Origin: Pseudobacter ginsenosidimutans
GTDB lineage: Bacteria > Bacteroidota > Bacteroidia > Chitinophagales > Chitinophagaceae
Length of the DNA: 64,000 nt
NCBI RefSeq assembly: GCF_007970185.1
Contig: NZ_CP042431.1
Coordinates: 3,596,001 to 3,660,000, forward strand
Reading direction: 5' to 3'
The notes under the pieces were generated by a model. That model was not told the DNA's origin and searched no databases. It worked only from the letters and a program-made list of their open reading frames with translations. A program made the translations under genes and the position numbers. Positions 17,485 to 25,038 of the stretch are shown piece by piece (positions within the stretch are counted from its first letter, which is position 1; each line of letters opens with the position of its first letter).

Positions 17485-20007
17485 ATGAGAGTTATTTACA
17501 CCATGATGCTGATGCTGGCTGTTGTTGCAGCATCTGCACAAATGACCCCGGTAACGAAAGCCAATTACCAGCAGGCCGCCAGGTTTGCGCCCCGCAAGCT
17601 CAGCAAGCTTATTTTCAGCACTACAGTGGATCCGCACTGGCTGAAAAAAAGCGACAGGTTCTGGTATGTATATGAAACCACCGACGGAAAGAAATGGTAC
17701 ATCGTTGATCCTGCAAAAGGAGAAAAGAGAACGATGTTCGATAATGCCATCATGGCTGCAAAGCTGACCCGCATTGTGAAAGACCCTTTCGATGCACAGC
17801 ACCTGAATATCGACAGCCTTCGTTTTGTTCGTGATGAGAACTGGATACAGTTTGAAGTTAAAAGCACGGAAGAAATAGTGAAAAAAGATACATCCGCTGC
17901 TACCAAAGGAAAAGGGAATGCTGCTGGCACACCACCGGCCCGCGAACGAAAAATATTTTATTTTGAGTACAATCTGAATTCGGGTGAGCTCATTGAGCTG
18001 CCCGATTTCAAAAAGCCCAAACGCAAACCTTCCTGGGCCAATATTTCTCCCGATGGCAATATCATCCTCTTCGGCAGGGACTATAACCTGTACTGGATGG
18101 ACAAAGCCAATTATGAAAAAGCGCTGCTGAAAGAAGACGACAGTACAATAGTTGAACATGCCATTACAACAGATGGCGTTGAATACTACAGCTATCATGG
18201 CAGCGGCAGTTTCGGGAATAATGAAACCAATGTGGAGAAGGAAACCAATAAGAAAAAAAGGAAAAGTGTTGGTGCGAGATGGTCGCCGGACAGTAAGCAC
18301 TTCACATTGTTGCGAACAGACAGCCGCAAAGTGAAAGACCTGTGGGTGATCAATGCAGTTGCTGAACCACGCCCCACGCTGGAAACCTACAAGTACATGA
18401 TGGCTGGTGAAAAAGATGCGCCGGTTGATCATCTTTATTTATTCGATGCCGTGGCAAAAACAGGAAAGGAAATGCAGGTATCGCTTTTCAAAGACCAGAA
18501 CCTGAATGTATGGACTGCGGAAGAATTGGCGAAAGAGCGCGATGACGACTGGCGTCCTTCCAAATGGCTGGGCAATGATCAGCAATTCTATTTCACCCGC
18601 ACCGGCCGCGATCTGAAAAAAGTGGATGTATGTAAAGTGGACATCAATACAGGAACTGTAAAAGTATTGATCGAAGAACGATTCAATACCTATATTGAAA
18701 TACGCAGGCTGGGACTGGTAAATGCCGGCAAAGAGCTTATTCACTGGAGTGAGCGCGATGGCTGGGCGCATTTCTATCTCTATGATGAAAATGGAAATCT
18801 GAAGAACCAGATCACATCAGGCACCTGGCATGCAGAGAATATTCTTGGAATAGATGAAGCCAAACGCGTGCTCTATTTCTCAGCCAATGGCAGGGAGCCC
18901 AATGAGGATCCATATTATCTTCATGCCTATCGCGTGAACTTCGATGGCTCTGGTTTGAAACTGCTGAACCCCGGTGAGTTTGAGCATGCCATGAGTATCA
19001 ACGATAACAATACATTCTTTGTTGACAACTATTCACGCGTGAACACAGTTCCCAGGTCTGCGCTTTATGCAGCAGATGGACGTAAAGTGATGGAACTGGA
19101 AACGGCCGATCTTTCCTCACTGATGGCTACCGGTTTCAAATTCCCGCAGCCTTTCAAAGTAAAAGCCGATGATGGCATCACAGATATTTATGGTGTGATG
19201 TACAAACCGATGGATTTCGATTCCACCAAAAAATATCCTGTGATCCAGTACGTGTATCCCGGTCCGCAAACAGAAGCGGTGAACAAAGCTTTCGGGCGTT
19301 CCATGGATCGCACAGACAGGTTAGCGAATCTCGGTTTTATCGTGATCACGATGGGCAACCGCGGTGGACACCCGGCACGCAGCAAATGGTATCATAACTA
19401 TGGTTACGGCAATCTCCGTGATTATGGTCTTGCCGATAAAAAAGCAGCCGCCGAACAGCTCGCTGACCGTTATCCCTGGTTCGATGTGAACCGCGTGGGC
19501 ATTCATGGCCACTCCGGTGGTGGCTTCATGAGCACTGCTGCCATGCTGGTATATCCCGACTTCTTCAAAGTGGCCGTGTCTTCCGCCGGCAACCACGATA
19601 ATACCATTTACAATCGCTGGTGGAGTGAGCAACATCATGGCGTGAAAGAAGTGATCGGAGAGAAGGACACTACTTTCGTGTACAATATCGAAAAGAACCA
19701 GGACCTGGTGAAGAACCTCAAAGGCCATCTCATGCTGTCTCATGGTGATATCGACAACAACGTACACCCTGCCAATACCATGCGTGTGGTCAACGCACTG
19801 ATCAAGGCCAATAAAAGATTTGACCTGGTGATATTGCCCGGTCAGCGTCATGGGTTCGGTGATATGACTGAATATTTCTTCTGGAAAATGGCGGATTATT
19901 TTACGCTGCATCTCATGGGCGATACAACGGAAAGACCAGTGGATATTGAAGAGATCAACAGGGAGACAGAACAGGCAGGACAGAAAGGCGGCAGAAGAAT
20001 GCAATAA
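17485..20007 (+). CDS. S9 family prolyl oligopeptidase (DPP4-like)
   Basis: An 840-residue exported peptidase: signal peptide MRVIYTMMLMLAVVAASAQ, an N-terminal beta-propeller (about residues 40-500, with WSPDSKHF and similar blade motifs), and a C-terminal alpha/beta-hydrolase domain. The catalytic serine is Ser677 in GHSGGG. The probable acid is Asp757 in the DIDNNVHP motif and the base His789 in GQRHGFGD. This spacing is typical of dipeptidyl peptidase IV-type S9B enzymes, which remove N-terminal dipeptides, often after proline. It stands alone between two terminators, so it is probably a periplasmic housekeeping or nutrient peptidase unrelated to the PUL that follows. Confidence 0.92.
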   Translation: MRVIYTMMLMLAVVAASAQMTPVTKANYQQAARFAPRKLSKLIFSTTVDPHWLKKSDRFWYVYETTDGKKWYIVDPAKGEKRTMFDNAIMAAKLTRIVKDPFDAQHLNIDSLRFVRDENWIQFEVKSTEEIVKKDTSAATKGKGNAAGTPPARERKIFYFEYNLNSGELIELPDFKKPKRKPSWANISPDGNIILFGRDYNLYWMDKANYEKALLKEDDSTIVEHAITTDGVEYYSYHGSGSFGNNETNVEKETNKKKRKSVGARWSPDSKHFTLLRTDSRKVKDLWVINAVAEPRPTLETYKYMMAGEKDAPVDHLYLFDAVAKTGKEMQVSLFKDQNLNVWTAEELAKERDDDWRPSKWLGNDQQFYFTRTGRDLKKVDVCKVDINTGTVKVLIEERFNTYIEIRRLGLVNAGKELIHWSERDGWAHFYLYDENGNLKNQITSGTWHAENILGIDEAKRVLYFSANGREPNEDPYYLHAYRVNFDGSGLKLLNPGEFEHAMSINDNNTFFVDNYSRVNTVPRSALYAADGRKVMELETADLSSLMATGFKFPQPFKVKADDGITDIYGVMYKPMDFDSTKKYPVIQYVYPGPQTEAVNKAFGRSMDRTDRLANLGFIVITMGNRGGHPARSKWYHNYGYGNLRDYGLADKKAAAEQLADRYPWFDVNRVGIHGHSGGGFMSTAAMLVYPDFFKVAVSSAGNHDNTIYNRWWSEQHHGVKEVIGEKDTTFVYNIEKNQDLVKNLKGHLMLSHGDIDNNVHPANTMRVVNALIKANKRFDLVILPGQRHGFGDMTEYFFWKMADYFTLHLMGDTTERPVDIEEINRETEQAGQKGGRRMQ

Positions 20008-20031
20008 CAAAAATAGAATTCCATAAAAGTG

Positions 20032-20062
20032 AACAGCCTGCTGAGTAAGACAGCAGGCTGTT
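20032..20062 (+). terminator. Rho-independent terminator after the S9 peptidase gene
   Basis: AACAGCCTGCTG (20032-20043) and CAGCAGGCTGTT (20051-20062) form a perfect 12-bp stem around a 7-nt loop, continuing into TTTTT. It insulates the PUL regulator promoter downstream. Confidence 0.9.
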
Positions 20063-20102
20063 TTTGATATAGCCGTGTTGTATCCTTTTTTTCTAAAATG
20101 TT

Positions 20103-20133
20103 TTTGGAATCATCAAAAGGTTGAATACATTTA
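20103..20133 (+). promoter_or_regulatory. Bacteroidota-type promoter of the GntR regulator gene
   Basis: TTTG at 20103-20106, a 19-bp spacer, then TACATTTA at 20126-20133 (7 of 8 to TAnnTTTG). The predicted start site falls inside the ATAG-repeat operator that begins 5 bp after the -7 box. The same geometry recurs upstream of susC at 24909-24939. Confidence 0.65.
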
Positions 20134-20137
20134 CACA

Positions 20138-20156
20138 GTAGGATAGAATAGTACAG
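20138..20156 (+). promoter_or_regulatory. Candidate operator of the PUL regulator (autoregulation)
   Basis: Four repeat units end in AG at a strict 5-bp period: TAG (20139-20141), ATAG (20143-20146), ATAG (20148-20151) and ACAG (20153-20156). It shares TAGGATAG-N-ATAG with the site at 24944-24962 and has the same offset from its -7 box. Position over the start site suggests repression of the regulator-symporter-glycosidase unit by its own first product. Confidence 0.6.
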
Positions 20157-20173
20157 TTAAAAGATTGTTTGCT

Positions 20174-21190
20174 ATGCAGAATATTTATGAGCAGGTCCGG
20201 GAGCTGGAAAACATCCAGGGCCTGTCAAAGCACGAACAACTGGTACAGGGTATCATCAACGCCATCAACGATAAACTGATCCAACGCGGAGACATGCTGC
20301 CTTCCGTGAACAATTTCATAAAAGAGCTGGGATTCGCCCGCGAAACCATTGCCAAGGGTTACAAGGAACTGGTGAGCAGGGGCATCGTTGAAAGTAAGAA
20401 CCGTATTGGTTTTTACGTGGCCCGCGAGAATACGGAGAATAACCTTCGAATTGCACTCATCATCTTCGCATTCGACAGTTTCCAGGAAGTGTTCTACAAA
20501 ACATTTCGCGACAACCTGGGCGAACCTGCCCATATCGATATCTTTTTCCATCACAACAATATCGATGTGCTGGAAAGTATAGTAGCAAGTGTAAAAGGGA
20601 AATATGGCATGTACGTGGTGGCGCCCATTCCGCACAAGCGCACCGCCGGTATTCTCAGCACACTTCCGATGAACAAATTCCTGATGATCGACCGTTACCA
20701 GAAGCTGGAAGAAGAGTTCAGCTATGTGGTGCAGGAATTCGAAAAATCTTCCTATGCCGCTTTTGCCGAGCTGGCTCCCGCCATCAGGCGTTTCAAAGGC
20801 ATGATCCATTACCATCGCCCTGCATCGGATACGCCGATCGAGATACTGGACGCGTACAAGAAATTTGTGAAGAATTTCAAGATCAACAGCGTGATCCGAA
20901 CAGAATATATTCCCGGCTCCATCGAGAAAGGATATGTGTATTTCACTATCAACAATGCAGAGCTCTGGCAGATGCTGAAAGACGCCAAGGCAAAGGGTTT
21001 CAGGCTGGGAAAGGATGTAGGCATCCTCAGTCATAACGATGAGGTGGTGAAAGAGATCATCTTTGATGGTATCACCACCTACTCAACAGATTTTTCCATT
21101 ATGGCGGAAAAGGCTGCTTCGTTTGTGCTGCACCGTGAAAAAGTGCAGGAAGTGATTCCGACCGTTCTCCTGAGAAGGGGATCCTTATGA
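20174..21190 (+). CDS. GntR-family regulator with LacI-type sugar-sensing domain
   Basis: A 338-residue regulator from the ATG at 20174; the frame opens three codons earlier at TTG. Residues ~15-80 are a GntR winged helix-turn-helix ('QRGDMLPSVNNFIKELGFARETIAKGYKELVSRGIVESKNRIGFYV'-type block, seen at the start of the protein). The rest resembles the periplasmic-binding-protein sensor of LacI-type regulators ('RIALIIFAFDSFQEVFYKTF', 'MYVVAPIPHK', 'GKDVGILSHNDEVVKEIIFDGITTY'). It leads an operon with a symporter 10 bp downstream and a glycosidase after that, so a sugar released by the PUL is the likely effector. The repeated ATAG operators at this promoter and at susC are its probable sites. 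Confidence 0.88.
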   Translation: MQNIYEQVRELENIQGLSKHEQLVQGIINAINDKLIQRGDMLPSVNNFIKELGFARETIAKGYKELVSRGIVESKNRIGFYVARENTENNLRIALIIFAFDSFQEVFYKTFRDNLGEPAHIDIFFHHNNIDVLESIVASVKGKYGMYVVAPIPHKRTAGILSTLPMNKFLMIDRYQKLEEEFSYVVQEFEKSSYAAFAELAPAIRRFKGMIHYHRPASDTPIEILDAYKKFVKNFKINSVIRTEYIPGSIEKGYVYFTINNAELWQMLKDAKAKGFRLGKDVGILSHNDEVVKEIIFDGITTYSTDFSIMAEKAASFVLHREKVQEVIPTVLLRRGSL

Positions 21191-21200
21191 TTGCTTTATT

Positions 21201-22802
21201 ATGAATCTGACCATACTACTCAGCTTCCTTTTTGTAACGGTTGCGGCTGCCCTTGTTTCCATTTACGTTACGCGCCGTAAAAAGCAGCAGCAAACGCCTG
21301 TTGGCTTTTACCTGGGCAATCGCAGCCTGGGCTTCTGGATGATCGGCAGTTCCATGTTCCTCACCAATATGAGCGCCAACCAGTTCATAGGGGAGAATGA
21401 GTTCGTATATACCACCAACATGTCTGTGATGGCCTGGGGCATGAGTTCCGTACTGGCCATGCTGCTTGTTGCGGAATTCCTCATGCCGATGTATCTGCGC
21501 ATCGGGGCGGTGACCACACCAGATTTCCTGGCAAAAAGATTTGATGTGCAAACGCAGCGCATCGTCAGTATCATCTTCCTCCTTGGATATTTCGTGAATC
21601 TCATCCCAACCGTGTTGTATGGATGCGCGGTGGCTATCAATGGCATCTTTCATGTGGACAGCTGGCTGGGCATCAGTTATTTTTCTGCCATACAACTGAT
21701 TGTGCTGGTAGTTGGCGTGGTGGGCGCTTTGTACAATGTGCTCGGTGGCCTGCGGGCCATAACCATCACGGATGTGGTGCAGGGTATAGGTATGCTGATA
21801 GGTGGCAGTATGATCGTGTATTATGGTTTCAGGTTTTTGGGCGATGGCGATGTTTGGGAAGGCGTACGCACACTCTCAGTTGCGCATAAGGATCACCTTA
21901 ATGCCATCGGCGGACCGAAAGATGTATTGCCCTTCAGCACCATCTTCACGGGGATGCTGCTGGTGAACATCTATTACTGGGGCATGGAACAGTACATTGT
22001 ACAGGAAGCCCTGGCATCGAAGAACCTGGCGGAAAGCCAGAAGGGTATCTCACTGGCGGTGGTGGGAAAGTTATTTGCACCACTGTTGCTGAATGTTCCG
22101 GGGTTGATTGCCGTGCATCTTTATCCCAACCTTGAAAATACTGCCACCGCTTTTCCGCGGCTGGTGAGTGATATCCTTCCTCCTGTATTCATCGGCCTCG
22201 TGGCGGCAGTAGTGTTTGGTGGCGCCCTCAGCACTTTCAATGCAGGGCTCAACAGTACAGGCACATTGTTTACGATGAACCTTTACAAGCCCTGGCTGGA
22301 ACGGAACGGCGCAAAGGCCGATGAGCGAAAACTGTTACGCAACGGCAAGATACTGCAGGTATGTGTAACGATACTGGCCATCATCTTTTCTCCTTATATC
22401 ATGTATTTCGAAGGAGGTTTTTACAATTACCTGCAAAAAGTGTCGAGCTTTTTCAGTGTGCCTGTTTTCACCATCATGGTGATCGGGCTGCTCACCAAAA
22501 GAGTGCCGCCACTGGCAGCGAAAGTGGGCATCCTGTTCTTTGTTACGGTGTATACAGCCACGCAATTCCTTTTCGATTTACAATTGCATTACCTGCATGT
22601 ACTGGCCATCCTGTTCCTGGTCACTTCCGGGATCATGCTGCTGATAGGCAGGTTGAGACCGATGGAAAGCCCTTTCCAGCTACCCCGGCAGGCAGCAGTG
22701 GATATTGTTCCCTGGAAGAGAAGGCACCTGTACTATGCGATCCTGCTGGCTTTGATGGTGGGAATGTTCATACTTTTTTCACCGCCGGGCATTGCAGGCT
22801 GA
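21201..22802 (+). CDS. Sodium:solute symporter family (SSS) sugar transporter
   Basis: A 533-residue integral membrane protein with about 13-14 hydrophobic helices across its length and no signal peptide. Early motifs 'GFYLGNRSLGFWMIGSSMFLTNMSANQFIGENEF' and 'VLGGLRAITITDVVQG' are characteristic of SGLT-like SSS transporters, and 'FGGALSTFNAGLNSTGTLFTMNLYKPW' matches the conserved later helix. It would carry a monosaccharide or small glycoside across the inner membrane with Na+. Being 10 bp after the GntR gene and 35 bp before a clan GH-D glycosidase ties it to the PUL; galactose or fucose are reasonable candidate substrates but not demonstrated. Confidence 0.9.
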   Translation: MNLTILLSFLFVTVAAALVSIYVTRRKKQQQTPVGFYLGNRSLGFWMIGSSMFLTNMSANQFIGENEFVYTTNMSVMAWGMSSVLAMLLVAEFLMPMYLRIGAVTTPDFLAKRFDVQTQRIVSIIFLLGYFVNLIPTVLYGCAVAINGIFHVDSWLGISYFSAIQLIVLVVGVVGALYNVLGGLRAITITDVVQGIGMLIGGSMIVYYGFRFLGDGDVWEGVRTLSVAHKDHLNAIGGPKDVLPFSTIFTGMLLVNIYYWGMEQYIVQEALASKNLAESQKGISLAVVGKLFAPLLLNVPGLIAVHLYPNLENTATAFPRLVSDILPPVFIGLVAAVVFGGALSTFNAGLNSTGTLFTMNLYKPWLERNGAKADERKLLRNGKILQVCVTILAIIFSPYIMYFEGGFYNYLQKVSSFFSVPVFTIMVIGLLTKRVPPLAAKVGILFFVTVYTATQFLFDLQLHYLHVLAILFLVTSGIMLLIGRLRPMESPFQLPRQAAVDIVPWKRRHLYYAILLALMVGMFILFSPPGIAG

Positions 22803-22837
22803 CAAAATATTTCATCTAAACACCTGAACTGAATTTT

Positions 22838-24844
22838 ATGGCAAACAAAAGATCGATCACCTGGACATTTTGTTGTTTGTTTTTTTCCGTTGTATCAGAG
22901 GCGCAACAACTGCTGGAAATTCCCATCGGGGATAACTGTAAGATCGTTTACAAACTCGACAAGGGCCAGTACGATATTTTCTGGAATGGAAAGATCATTG
23001 TGCAGGATGCCTATGCCTCATACCAGGCAGACAAAGCCGGCGATACCCGCAAGGGAGGAAAGATCAGTTACCATATCGGAGACATGAAGACCAACCTGGG
23101 AAAAACGAAACTCTACAATCTGCAATTCGAAAATGATCCATCGATGACGCAGTTGTTCTATGTGCTGCAAGGAAAGGGACAGTTCATAACGCAGATGGTC
23201 ATTCGCAATGCAGGGCCGGTAAGCTCGGTATCACCACTGGTGACGGACAATCTTAACTGGGTGCAGGAAGGAGATAACCGCGCGCTCTTTGTTCCTTTCG
23301 ATAACGATATGTGGGCAAGATACAATGCAATGCCCCTGGCAACTGCAGCATTCAATGGCAGCGAGCTGGGAGCAGTGTACAATGCAGATGATAATAAAGG
23401 ACTGGTGATCGGGTCTCTGGAGCAGGACGACTGGAAAACAGGCTTCCTGCTGAGATCCGGCGGCGATAATAAAGCTGTACTTGAACTACGGTCTGGCTTC
23501 ACCGATAGTACCATCACGCATGATGTGATCCCGCATGGGAAAGTATTGCCTGTTGATGGCAGGGTGTATTCTCCCAAAATCCTCATCAGTCTGAGTGAGG
23601 ACTGGCGTGATGGCATGGAGATTTTTGCGCAGCAGAACAGAAAACTGCATGCACGTTCCATTGCTAACTGGAAACGTGCTACGCCAATGGGATGGAACAG
23701 CTGGGGCGTACTGAAAGAAAAGATCCGTTTCGATCAGGCCATCCGCGTGGTGGATTTCTTTGCCGACAGTCTCAGGGGATTCAGGAATGCAGACCAGACA
23801 TTGTTCATCGATCTGGATGCTTTCTGGGACAATTTCACTACCCGGGGTATTAACGGAGATGTGAGCAGGCTGCAGGAATTTGTAGCCCATTGCAAAAAGA
23901 AAGGACTGAAGCCTGGCATTTACTGGACGCCATTCGCCGACTGGAGTAAGTCCGATGGAAAAGTGGAAGGATCCGATTATTCTTATGTGGAAACCTGGAC
24001 AAAACAGAATGGCCGTATGCTCGATATCGATGGCGGCCGTGCGATGGATCCCACGCATCCTGCCACGCAGAAGCGCATCCAACATACCATCAATAAGATG
24101 AAAGCGCTTGGTTTCGAAATGATCAAGATCGATTTCCTGGGTCATGGTTGCCAGGAAGCCGATCGTTTCTATGATCCATCCGTTACCACCGGAATGCAGG
24201 CTTTCAAAAAAGGAATGCAATTCCTGGATAGTGTTTTGGACGATAAGATGCTGGTGTATGCGGCCATCTCGCCCAATATTGCTACTGCACGCTATGTGCA
24301 CATGCGCCGCATTGCATGTGATGCCTGGAGCAGTCTCGACAATACCGAATATACTTTGAACAGCACCGGTTATGGCTGGTGGCAATCGCATCTTTATGAT
24401 TTTGTGGATGCGGACCATGTGGTGTTTGCATCTGAGCAGGATGGTGTGAACAGGGCCAGGCTTGCATCTGCGCTGGTGACAGGTTCCCTGATCACAGGCG
24501 ATGATTATTCCTCTCACGGAAAATGGACAAACACTGCCAGAAAATTATTACAGAACAAAGCGCTGTTACAAATTGCAGCGAACGGAAAGAGCTTCCGTCC
24601 GCTTCGCGGCAATACAGGAAACAGGGGAGTGGAGCAGTTCTATCGTATCGATGGAAAAAAACTGTACATCGCTCTGTTCAATTATGGCAACGCTGATCAG
24701 CAGATCAGTATTCCTGCAGCTATACTGAATAAAGTCAGCAACAAATATTGTAAAGAACTTTTCTCGGGAGAATCAGGTCCGCTCAACCCGGGAGCAACCC
24801 TTCATGTGCCCGCATCTGATGCACGGATCTATGAAATCAAATAG
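22838..24844 (+). CDS. Clan GH-D glycosidase (alpha-galactosidase-like, GH27/GH36-related)
   Basis: A 668-residue exported enzyme (signal peptide to about residue 22). An N-terminal beta-sandwich of ~270 residues precedes a TIM barrel opening with 'TPMGWNSWG' (residues ~282-290). The likely nucleophile is Asp432 in 'MIKIDFLGHG' and the acid/base Asp495 in 'RRIACDAW', matching by position the KYD and RxxxD motifs of GH27. A small C-terminal beta domain follows. Motifs differ from canonical GH27 (no cysteine after the nucleophile), so specificity may be alpha-galactoside or a related alpha-linkage. It is the third gene of the regulator-symporter operon, and a REP-like hairpin lies 13 bp after its stop. 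Confidence 0.82.
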   Translation: MANKRSITWTFCCLFFSVVSEAQQLLEIPIGDNCKIVYKLDKGQYDIFWNGKIIVQDAYASYQADKAGDTRKGGKISYHIGDMKTNLGKTKLYNLQFENDPSMTQLFYVLQGKGQFITQMVIRNAGPVSSVSPLVTDNLNWVQEGDNRALFVPFDNDMWARYNAMPLATAAFNGSELGAVYNADDNKGLVIGSLEQDDWKTGFLLRSGGDNKAVLELRSGFTDSTITHDVIPHGKVLPVDGRVYSPKILISLSEDWRDGMEIFAQQNRKLHARSIANWKRATPMGWNSWGVLKEKIRFDQAIRVVDFFADSLRGFRNADQTLFIDLDAFWDNFTTRGINGDVSRLQEFVAHCKKKGLKPGIYWTPFADWSKSDGKVEGSDYSYVETWTKQNGRMLDIDGGRAMDPTHPATQKRIQHTINKMKALGFEMIKIDFLGHGCQEADRFYDPSVTTGMQAFKKGMQFLDSVLDDKMLVYAAISPNIATARYVHMRRIACDAWSSLDNTEYTLNSTGYGWWQSHLYDFVDADHVVFASEQDGVNRARLASALVTGSLITGDDYSSHGKWTNTARKLLQNKALLQIAANGKSFRPLRGNTGNRGVEQFYRIDGKKLYIALFNYGNADQQISIPAAILNKVSNKYCKELFSGESGPLNPGATLHVPASDARIYEIK

Positions 24845-24857
24845 CAGCGTGTACCCA

Positions 24858-24881
24858 GTCGCTCGCCGGGAGGCGAGCGAC
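24858..24881. repeat. REP-like palindrome, copy 1
   Basis: GTCGCTCGCC (24858-24867) and GGCGAGCGAC (24872-24881) make a perfect 10-bp stem with loop GGGA. The core CAGTC-R-CTCGCCGGGAGGCG is shared with the palindrome at 61578-61621. It lies 13 bp after a stop codon, as REP elements do. It lacks an immediate T-run, so it is not a simple terminator. Confidence 0.6.
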
Positions 24882-24908
24882 AGCCACAGTTCGCGTTCTT
24901 CACATTTT

Positions 24909-24939
24909 TTTGGCAGATCGGATAATTCTCATATCTTAG
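24909..24939 (+). promoter_or_regulatory. Bacteroidota-type promoter of the susC unit
   Basis: TTTG at 24909-24912, a 19-bp spacer, then TATCTTAG at 24932-24939 (7 of 8 to TAnnTTTG). The leader is ~95 nt to the susC ATG. The spacer length and operator offset are identical to those of the regulator's own promoter. Confidence 0.65.
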
Positions 24940-24943
24940 TGGT

Positions 24944-24962
24944 ATAGTATAGGATAGTATAG
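24944..24962 (+). promoter_or_regulatory. Candidate operator of the PUL: four ATAG units at 5-bp period
   Basis: ATAG occurs at 24944-24947, 24949-24952, 24954-24957 and 24959-24962, starting 5 bp after the -7 box and so covering the expected start site. A further related element on the other strand, ATACTATCATACT at 24981-24993, could be an inverted half-site. Matching architecture at 20138-20156 makes the GntR protein the likely ligand-responsive repressor. Confidence 0.65.
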
Positions 24963-24994
24963 ATGGAGCGACCACCGGAAATACTATCATACTG

Positions 24995-25015
24995 CGGCAG
25001 GGCCAACCCCTGCCG
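24995..25015 (+). other. Leader hairpin upstream of susC
   Basis: CGGCAGGG (24995-25002) pairs with CCCTGCCG (25008-25015) around a 5-nt loop, 23 bp before the susC ATG. There is no T-run. It may stabilise the leader or affect translation; no role is shown. Confidence 0.4.
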
Positions 25016-25038
25016 AACAAACCAACAATTGCTTAAAT

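Noticed and set aside
17440-18432. 330-residue open frame on the minus strand opposite the S9 peptidase
   Set aside because: It is the mirror of a gene with a complete catalytic triad and propeller; its translation has no domain character.
23486-24517. 343-residue minus-strand frame opposite the clan GH-D glycosidase
   Set aside because: Shadow of a well-supported enzyme; Cys/His-rich nonsense composition and no start context.
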